Of a DNA stretch of 38,509 nt, positions 33,296 through 38,509 are shown one piece after another. Source of the DNA: CAZSBB01 sp964605235. Lineage in GTDB: Bacteria > Planctomycetota > Phycisphaerae > Phycisphaerales > Phycisphaeraceae. The stretch's first letter is position 1. Each line of letters starts with the position of its first letter. A program made the position numbers and the translations under genes. A model generated the notes under the pieces. That model saw only the letters and a list, made by a program, of their open reading frames with translations. It did not search any database and was not told where the DNA came from. The DNA lies in contig CAZSBB010000052.1 in the NCBI GenBank assembly GCA_964605235.1, positions 1-38,509 of the forward strand. Direction: 5' to 3'.

Positions 33296-34567
33296 ATGGA
33301 ACAACGCACTGACCTCCTGGTCGCCGACGACAGCCCGACCATCCGCGCCGTGCTCAAGAAGATGGCGGAGCAGAACGGCTACCGGGTCCAGCTCGCGGAG
33401 GACGGGGCCCAGGCGTGGCCGCACCTGCGCAGCGGGCGCTTCAGTCTCGCCATTCTCGACTGGGAAATGCCCCAGCACTCCGGCCCGGACCTCTGCCGCA
33501 AAGTCCAGGAGCAGCGCGGCCTGCCGTTCATCTACATCATCATCCTGACCACCCGCGAAGGACAAGGCAACATCACCGCCGCCCTCGACGCCGGCGCCAG
33601 TGATTTCCTCTCCAAGCACGCCGGCGAAGGGGAATTGCTCGCCCGCCTGCGCGCCGGTGAACGCCTCGTGCGCATGCAGGAACAACTCACCGCCATGCAC
33701 AAGCTCGAGTCCATCGGGCAACTCGCCGCCGGCATCGCCCACGAAATCAACACGCCTACGCAGTACGTCGGCGACAACGTGCGCTTCCTCCAGGAAGCCT
33801 TCGGCGATTTCTTCCAGCTCATCGGCTTGCATCAACAGCTCATCAAACGCACCCGCGCCGCCGGCCAGGAAGCGCCCTTGCTCGGACAGATTCAGGAGTT
33901 GACCCAGCGCATGGACCTGAACTACCTGCTGGAGGAAATTCCCCGGGCGGTGGACCAGACGCTTGAAGGCGTCGGCCGGGTGACGGAAATCGTGCGCTCG
34001 ATGAAGGACTTCGCTTACGACGATCATGGCCAGCGTTCGCAGGCGGACATTCGCCAACTGATCCGCAGCACCTGCGTGGTCGCGCGCAATGAGTGGCGCT
34101 ATGTCGCCGAGCTGGATCTGCAACTGGATGAGGAACTGCCCCCGCTGTACTGCCTGCCGGGCGACATCAGCCAGGCGATCCTCAATCTGCTGACCAACGC
34201 CGCTTACGCCATTCGGCAGAAGCTCGGCGCTGAGCCCGCGGAGAAAGGCCGAATCACCATCAGCGCCAATCTGGATGACGAAACGATCGTGGTGCGGGTC
34301 AGCGACACCGGCAGTGGGATCGATCCGCAAATCAAGCCGCGCATCTTCGATCCCTTCTTTACCACCAAGCCCGTCGGCGTCGGCACCGGCCAGGGCCTGG
34401 CGCTGGTGCACAACGCGGTGGTGTCGCGCCACGGCGGACGCATTGCCGTGCAGTCCCAACTGGGGCAGGGCAGCACTTTCACTCTGGTTTTTCCCTTGCA
34501 TGATGCCGCTCCCCAACTGACGCCCGAACCAACCGCCCCCGCCCCCGTCAGTGTGGACGCCGCTTGA
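33296..34567 (+). CDS. REC-histidine kinase hybrid (N-terminal receiver)
   Basis: This 423-aa cytoplasmic protein has no membrane segment. The receiver domain (1-125) has the acidic pair in VADDSPT, phospho-acceptor Asp55 (AILDWEMPQHSG) and LTTREG. A HisKA-type dimerisation helix follows with His149 in LAAGIAHEINTPTQ. The HATPase domain has the N box ILNLLTNAAYA (N301), VSDTGSGIDP and GTGQGLALVHN motifs. All catalytic features are present. The receiver-first order is a known arrangement for kinases controlled by an upstream phosphodonor. The start ATG at 33296 follows GGTGGTGG; the open frame extending upstream encodes no plausible protein. Two further REC proteins follow within 1.4 kb on the same strand, so phosphotransfer from this kinase to them is a reasonable inference. 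Confidence 0.92.
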   Translation: MEQRTDLLVADDSPTIRAVLKKMAEQNGYRVQLAEDGAQAWPHLRSGRFSLAILDWEMPQHSGPDLCRKVQEQRGLPFIYIIILTTREGQGNITAALDAGASDFLSKHAGEGELLARLRAGERLVRMQEQLTAMHKLESIGQLAAGIAHEINTPTQYVGDNVRFLQEAFGDFFQLIGLHQQLIKRTRAAGQEAPLLGQIQELTQRMDLNYLLEEIPRAVDQTLEGVGRVTEIVRSMKDFAYDDHGQRSQADIRQLIRSTCVVARNEWRYVAELDLQLDEELPPLYCLPGDISQAILNLLTNAAYAIRQKLGAEPAEKGRITISANLDDETIVVRVSDTGSGIDPQIKPRIFDPFFTTKPVGVGTGQGLALVHNAVVSRHGGRIAVQSQLGQGSTFTLVFPLHDAAPQLTPEPTAPAPVSVDAA

Positions 34568-34660
34568 CGATGTTGTGCCAGCGCGGTGCGTCGTGCGTTT
34601 TCGGCGGCGCTGCGCCTGGTTTTGTCGCCTGGAATCCCGGTCGTTTGACAGGAACCGCAC

Positions 34661-35863
34661 ATGGCCACCCACACCAGAGTGCTCTTTGTCGATGACGAAC
34701 CGCATGTGCTCGATGGCCTGCGCCGGCTGATGCGCCCCATGCGCGACGAATGGGAGATGTACTTCGCCGACGGCGGCGCGCAGGCCCTGCAACTGGTGGA
34801 CGAACACCAGCCGCAGGTCATCGTCACCGACATGCGCATGCCCGGCATGGACGGCGCTGCGCTGCTCAATGAAGTGCGCCGCCGACATCCGCGCAGCGTG
34901 CGCATCATCCTCTCGGGCCACAGCGAACGGCAGTCCATCCTGCAGGCGCTCGGCTCGACGCACCAATACCTCGCCAAGCCTTGCGACCCGCAGGTGCTGG
35001 TGCACGCGGTCCGCCGCAGTTGCGCCCTGCGCGCGATGCTGACCGCCACCAACCTGACGGACCTGATCAGCGCGGTGCCCAGCCTGCCCACGTTGCCCCG
35101 GGTGTATCAGCAGTTGCATGAACTGGTCGCCAGCCCCGACGGCTCGGTGGAAGCGGTCGCCCGCTTGATTCAGCGCGATCCCGCCCTCACCGCCAAAGTG
35201 CTGCAACTGGTCAACTCCAGCTTCTTTGGCATCCGGCGGCGCATCACCAACGCCCAGCAGGCCGTCGCGCTGCTGGGCCTGGACCTGGTGCGCAACCTGA
35301 TCCTGTCGGTCATGGTCTTCAGCCAGTTTGATGCGGCGAAGTTGCCCGGCATCAGCCTCGACGCCTTGTGGAGCCACTGCCTGCGCGTCGGCTGTTTCGC
35401 CAAAGCCATCGTCACTTCCGAGCACGGCGGCGGGCAACTGGCGGACGACGCCTTCACCGCGGGTCTGCTGCACGACATCGGCAAGTTGATCCTGCTGGCA
35501 AATCTGCCGCAACGCTATGCGCCAATTCTGGAGCAGCAGGCAGCGCCGTCGCAGGCGCACGACCTGGAACTGACGCACCTGGGCGGCACGCATGCCCAGA
35601 TGGGCGCGTACCTGCTGGGCCTGTGGGGCTTGCCCGACACCGTGGTGGAAGCAGTGGCGTACCACCACAACCCGGCATGCTGTCTGGATCGTTCGATGAG
35701 TCTGCTGACGGCGGTGCATGCCGCCGATGCGATGGACCATCAGCCGGGCGGCCCCCCGCCGGGCGTGCTGGCGGCGCTGGACACGGAGTATCTCGATGCC
35801 GTCGGTTGTCGGCATCGCCTGCACGACTGGTGGAGTGCCTGCCAGCGTCTGGCGGCGGCGTAG
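34661..35863 (+). CDS. REC-HDOD response regulator
   Basis: This 400-aa protein has a receiver domain (1-125) with the acidic pair in LFVDDEPHVLDG, phospho-acceptor Asp57 (VTDMRMPGMDG) and Lys in LAKPCDP. A HDOD domain (about 140-340) follows, starting LPTLPRVYQQL. It includes LVNSSFFGIRRRITNAQQAV and the HD motif GLLHDIGKLIL (H271, D272). HDOD domains lack proven hydrolase activity in most members and act in signalling or scaffold roles; here the His-Asp pair is retained. It follows the REC-histidine kinase by 93 bases and precedes the REC-HD-GYP-like gene by 38, so the three form a probable operon. The ATG at 34661 has AGGAACC upstream. It shares about half of its receiver motifs with the third protein (VDDEPxVL, DMRMP, KPC), suggesting gene duplication of the receiver. 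Confidence 0.93.
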   Translation: MATHTRVLFVDDEPHVLDGLRRLMRPMRDEWEMYFADGGAQALQLVDEHQPQVIVTDMRMPGMDGAALLNEVRRRHPRSVRIILSGHSERQSILQALGSTHQYLAKPCDPQVLVHAVRRSCALRAMLTATNLTDLISAVPSLPTLPRVYQQLHELVASPDGSVEAVARLIQRDPALTAKVLQLVNSSFFGIRRRITNAQQAVALLGLDLVRNLILSVMVFSQFDAAKLPGISLDALWSHCLRVGCFAKAIVTSEHGGGQLADDAFTAGLLHDIGKLILLANLPQRYAPILEQQAAPSQAHDLELTHLGGTHAQMGAYLLGLWGLPDTVVEAVAYHHNPACCLDRSMSLLTAVHAADAMDHQPGGPPPGVLAALDTEYLDAVGCRHRLHDWWSACQRLAAA

Positions 35864-35901
35864 GCGGGGGTTGCTCATCCGGCCCTTGTGGGAGGCCGAA
35901 C

Positions 35902-37074
35902 ATGACCGATGCAGCGCATGACAAAATTCTGCTGGTGGATGATGAGCCGCGCGTGCTCGAAGGCTATCAGCGCCTGCTGCGCAAGCAGTTTCAGTTGCTC
36001 ACCGCGCCCAGTGGCGCCGCAGCGCTGGAGCTGTTCGCCCAGCAGGGACCGATTGCCGTGCTGGTCGCGGACATGCGCATGCCGACGATGGATGGCGTGC
36101 AACTGCTGGAAATCGTGCGCCAGAAATCGCCCCTGACCGTTCGGCTGATGCTCACCGGCAACGCGGACCAGCAGACCGCCGTCACCGCGGTCAACCGCGG
36201 CGCGATTTTCCGCTTCCTCAACAAGCCTTGCACCACCGAACAGATGAGTGAAGCCCTGCGGGCGGCTTTGGAGCAGCATCGGCTGCAGACCGCCGAGCGC
36301 GAACTGCTGGAACAAACCCTGCGCGGCAGCTTGAAGGTGATGACGGAAATGCTGTCGCTGTTGGATCCCGAAGGCTTCGGCCGGTCCACGCGCGTGCGCC
36401 ATTGGCTCAAGGTGCTCGCCGAACCGATGCAGTTGTCACGCGTGTGGGAGCTGGACCTCGCCGCCATGCTCGGGCCGCTCGGCTACGCCACCGTGCCTGC
36501 GGAGATCATGACCCGCAAGCGGCATGGGGCGGCGCTCACCCGCAAGGAGCAGGAAGTGCTCGCCGGGGCGCCGGGGGTGAGCCATCACCTGCTGAGCAAC
36601 ATCCCGCGCCTGGGCGACGTGGCGCGCATCGTGCTCTACCAGGACAAGCATTTCGACGGCACAGGCTATCCGGCCGATGACGTCAAGGGGGAAGACATTC
36701 CCTTCGGCTCGCGCCTGCTCAAGATCGTGCAGGACCTCACGCTGCTGGAACAGCGCAATTTGCCCTTTGGCGGGATTGTCAAACAGTTGCGCAGTTCGTC
36801 CGGCCTCTACGATCCGGATTTACTTGGCCGAGTGCTGGCGCATGTCGTCGCGGAGGAGCAGACCGCCGCCTGCGAAATCGCGGTCTGGGATGTCCGCGAA
36901 GGCTATGTGCTGGCGACCGACGTCTGCACGCTCGACGGCGCCCTGCTGGTCAAGCGTGGCCAGGTCGTCGGGCCCTCGCTCAAACAACGCCTGCGCAGCT
37001 ATCTGGTCACCGACCGCATCGGCGACAAAGTGCGCGTCTTCATCCCCGCCGGCGCCAAACCCCGGGCCGCGTGA
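35902..37074 (+). CDS. REC-HD-GYP response regulator with degenerate HD site
   Basis: This 390-aa protein has a receiver domain (about 1-125) with the acidic pair in LLVDDEPRVLEG, phospho-acceptor Asp57 (VADMRMPTMDG) and a KPC Lys. A HD-GYP-type helical domain (about 145-300) follows. The GYP-loop is intact (FDGTGYPADDVKGEDIPFGS, G255-P257), but the catalytic metal ligands are gone. The HD pair is Gly191-Pro192 (MLGPLGYATVP), the early HSxRV His is Arg, and the HHExW pair reads QDKHF. It is therefore unlikely to hydrolyse c-di-GMP and may act as a receptor or scaffold. A C-terminal region of about 90 residues (VWDVREGYVLATDVCTLDGA) resembles PilZ-like or barrel segments only loosely. GGAGG lies 7 bases before the ATG. 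The downstream pentamer array follows the stop by 156 bases. Confidence 0.9.
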   Translation: MTDAAHDKILLVDDEPRVLEGYQRLLRKQFQLLTAPSGAAALELFAQQGPIAVLVADMRMPTMDGVQLLEIVRQKSPLTVRLMLTGNADQQTAVTAVNRGAIFRFLNKPCTTEQMSEALRAALEQHRLQTAERELLEQTLRGSLKVMTEMLSLLDPEGFGRSTRVRHWLKVLAEPMQLSRVWELDLAAMLGPLGYATVPAEIMTRKRHGAALTRKEQEVLAGAPGVSHHLLSNIPRLGDVARIVLYQDKHFDGTGYPADDVKGEDIPFGSRLLKIVQDLTLLEQRNLPFGGIVKQLRSSSGLYDPDLLGRVLAHVVAEEQTAACEIAVWDVREGYVLATDVCTLDGALLVKRGQVVGPSLKQRLRSYLVTDRIGDKVRVFIPAGAKPRAA

Positions 37075-37230
37075 GGGCCTGCCGGCGTGCGGCCGAATCG
37101 TATTCGCAGCAGTCCGCCCCAGCTCCGTCGTTCAGTCGGCAACCCGCAGCTGTTCCGGCCCACGGTTGACCCGCCGGCGGCGCCCGCACGTGTTCCTGGT
37201 GATCCCCAGTTCCAACGCCCCATCCTGCAA

Positions 37231-37395
37231 TCCAGCACAGCTCAGCTCAGTTCAACTCAGCTCAAATCCACTCGGCTCAACTCCACTTGGCTCAACTCAA
37301 CCCAGTTCAGCTCAGCTCAGCACAACACGGCTCGATTCGGCTCAACTCAACTCAACTCAGCTCAACTCAGCTCAACTCAGCTCAACACAACACAA
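37231..37395. repeat. In-register pentanucleotide array, consensus CTCAR (about 33 units)
   Basis: From 37231 to 37395 the sequence can be cut every five bases with no insertion or deletion into units matching CTCAA, CTCAG or one- to two-base variants (for example CTCGG, TTCAG, CACAA). The top strand is rich in C and poor in G, and no unit forms a stop codon, so all three forward frames are open. It occupies part of the 514-base gap between the REC-HD-GYP-like gene and the SAM hydrolase gene. The flanks of this gap (37075-37230 and 37457-37588) carry nothing recognisable. Confidence 0.93.
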
Positions 37396-37427
37396 GACGC
37401 GACCGCCTCATTCAACAGCATCCGTAC

Positions 37428-37456
37428 AAAATGTATTTTCAATTAAAACACATTTT
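37428..37456. other. AT-rich imperfect hairpin after the pentamer array
   Basis: AAAATGT (37428-37434) and ACACATTTT (37448-37456) form a short AT stem around an AT-rich loop. It is a strong contrast to the GC-rich surroundings. It could be a promoter region, a DNA-unwinding site or part of a terminator. There is no GC stem, so it is not a classical intrinsic terminator. Confidence 0.45.
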
Positions 37457-37588
37457 AATGGGCCGCGCCAATTCGGCGGCATGACCTGTCGGGGTGCTGG
37501 GCGGCTACGGCTGAGCCAGTGCGATGGGGCGGGCTGTGCGGGGGCCGGGCATGCTTCCGTTGCGCAAGGTCTGCTCTATCATGTCCCC

Positions 37589-38371
37589 ATGCATTTGCCG
37601 CCGCTGATCACCCTGCTGACGGATTTTGGCCTGCGCGACAGTTATGTCGCCCAGATGAAGGGGGTGATTCTGGGTATAGCGCCCAGCGCTCAGGTGGTGG
37701 ACCTGTCGCATCAGGTGAAGCCGCAGGACGTCGCCGGCGCTGCGTTGCTGCTGGATGACGCGCTGGATGCTTTTCCCGTCCACGCCATCCATGTGGTGGT
37801 GGTGGACCCCGGCGTCGGTTCCACCCGCCGCGCTATCGCGTTGTCCACCGCGCGCGGCAGGTTCATCGGCCCGGACAACGGCGTCTTCTCCGCGGTGCTG
37901 GCGCGCACGCCGCTGGAACAGGCGGTGGAACTGCGCCACCCCGCCTACCAGCGGCAGCCGGTCAGCTCCACCTTCCATGGACGCGACCTCTTCGCCCCCG
38001 CAGCCGGCCATCTGGCGCGCGGCGTGGCGATGACGGAACTCGGTCCCGCAGCCACCAACCTGGTCAACCTGTCGCTGCCTACGCCCACCGTCACCCCCAC
38101 CGGCCTGACCTTGCATGTGCTGGCGGTCGATCACTTCGGTAATCTGCTGACTGACCTGCGCTCCCGGCACACCGCCGGCCGGTCGTTCAACCTGCTCACG
38201 GATGACGACCAGCTCATCCCCCTGGTGAGCACCTTCGCCGACCTGCCGGAGGGGGCATTGCTGGCATATTGGGGCAGCACCGACCGGCTGGAAATCGCCT
38301 GTCGCAACGGCTCCGCGGCGCAGCGGCTGGCAGCAGGTGTGGGCACGGTGTTGAGCTTGTGCTGGCGCTAG
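37589..38371 (+). CDS. S-adenosyl-L-methionine hydrolase (SAM hydroxide adenosyltransferase, DUF62)
   Basis: This 260-aa enzyme should convert S-adenosylmethionine and water to adenosine and methionine; the fluorinase/chlorinase relatives use a halide. Family motifs are present in order: LLTDFGLRDSYVAQMKGV, DPGVGSTRR with catalytic Asp73 and Arg80, PDNGVFSAVL and FHGRDLFAPAAGHL with His130. The Asp-x6-Arg spacing and His position match the Asp68/Arg75/His127 triad of the archaeal hydrolase. The fluorinase-type loop of about 20 residues is not evident, so halogenation is unlikely. The frame is open far upstream through the pentamer array, but MHLPPLITLLTDFG is the natural start. No RBS is clear; TATCAT (37577-37582) lies 6 bases before the ATG. 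Some homologues are linked to SAM homeostasis; the physiological role here is unknown. Confidence 0.92.
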   Translation: MHLPPLITLLTDFGLRDSYVAQMKGVILGIAPSAQVVDLSHQVKPQDVAGAALLLDDALDAFPVHAIHVVVVDPGVGSTRRAIALSTARGRFIGPDNGVFSAVLARTPLEQAVELRHPAYQRQPVSSTFHGRDLFAPAAGHLARGVAMTELGPAATNLVNLSLPTPTVTPTGLTLHVLAVDHFGNLLTDLRSRHTAGRSFNLLTDDDQLIPLVSTFADLPEGALLAYWGSTDRLEIACRNGSAAQRLAAGVGTVLSLCWR

Positions 38372-38395
38372 ACGTCATGTTTCAGCCTCAGACGG

Positions 38396-38401
38396 TACAA
38401 T
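38396..38401 (+). promoter_or_regulatory. Candidate -10 box (TACAAT) for tRNA-Pro
   Basis: TACAAT, 31 bases upstream of the tRNA, is one base from the consensus TATAAT. No good -35 match was found at 16-18 bases. It is weak evidence only. Confidence 0.35.
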
Positions 38402-38431
38402 TCCGCCCACGGGTGGATCGACCGTTCGCCG

Positions 38432-38506
<75 letters not shown>

Positions 38507-38509
38507 CTT

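Noticed and set aside
33149..35878. Minus-strand frame of 909 codons over the signalling genes
   Set aside because: The + strand has three conserved-domain proteins here; the minus frame is a shadow from GC3 bias.
37231..37395. CRISPR array
   Set aside because: Units are 5 bases with no unique spacers.
37087..37446. Three open forward frames across the pentamer array, giving Ser/Thr/Gln/Leu repeat peptides
   Set aside because: CTCAR units cannot form stop codons in any forward frame, so openness is automatic; no RBS or signal peptide is present.

Overview
This is a high-GC bacterial segment. The best guess is a member of the Planctomycetota, probably Phycisphaerae-like, though the class is not certain. 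The main clue is a set of dispersed repeats containing GAGCCGGAAGCGTCAGCG and AACGAGCCCCGACCGTGAGG, which I remember as common in planctomycete intergenic DNA. Supporting clues are a Bat/DUF58/VWA operon joined to a terpene-cyclase-repeat protein and Gln-rich membrane proteins, a Hanks-type Ser/Thr kinase with a C-terminal membrane anchor, a TMTC-like membrane/TPR protein and a ketosynthase pair. No phage, transposase, CRISPR array or antibiotic-resistance gene was seen.

Region 1 (1-7398, + strand) looks like part of an exopolysaccharide locus: the 3' part of a giant TPR protein resembling PrsT of XrtA/PEP-CTERM systems, a Wzc-like chain-length/BY-kinase protein with a degenerate Walker A, and a WecA/MraY-type polyprenyl-phosphate sugar-phosphate transferase. 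An inverted repeat with 30-bp arms (7476-7567) closes it. Region 2 (7575-11677) holds small genes, mostly on the minus strand: a DUF423 membrane protein, an unrecognised 472-aa protein preceded by a 51-aa secreted peptide gene, a secreted Asp/Arg-rich protein (+), a ferritin-like protein with a clear terminator, and a 2[4Fe-4S] ferredoxin.

Region 3 (11915-24476, minus strand) is a seven-gene, largely translationally coupled operon. In transcription order it encodes a DUF58 protein, a BatA-like protein, a large VWA membrane protein, a DUF4175-like Gln-rich coiled-coil membrane protein, a Gln/Ser-rich exported protein, a prenyltransferase/squalene-oxidase-repeat protein and an NPCBM-like protein. 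Two copies of an ACCACAGAG-type inverted repeat sit in its two long gaps. The MoxR ATPase that usually accompanies DUF58/Bat proteins is not in the window.

Region 4 (24628-28814) holds a TMTC-like membrane/TPR protein (+), a convergent exported coiled-coil protein (-) and a divergent Ser/Thr kinase (+). Region 5 (29098-33115, +) holds two adjacent ketosynthases and tyrosyl-tRNA synthetase. The first ketosynthase has lost the Cys-His-His triad (Glu/Cys/Asn at the aligned positions); the second keeps it. They look like a KS-beta/KS-alpha (chain-length-factor-like) pair without a local acyl carrier protein. Region 6 (33296-37074, +) is a signalling cassette: a REC-histidine kinase, a REC-HDOD protein and a REC-HD-GYP protein whose metal-binding HD site is destroyed. 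It is followed by a strictly phased array of 33 CTCAR-like pentamers, then an S-adenosylmethionine hydrolase gene and tRNA-Pro(UGG).

The observations most worth a second look are the Glu/Cys/Asn ketosynthase paired with a canonical one, the pentamer array (possible Rho-loading site), the REC/HDOD/pseudo-HD-GYP cassette, the lysine-less Wzc-like protein and the dispersed palindromic repeats.
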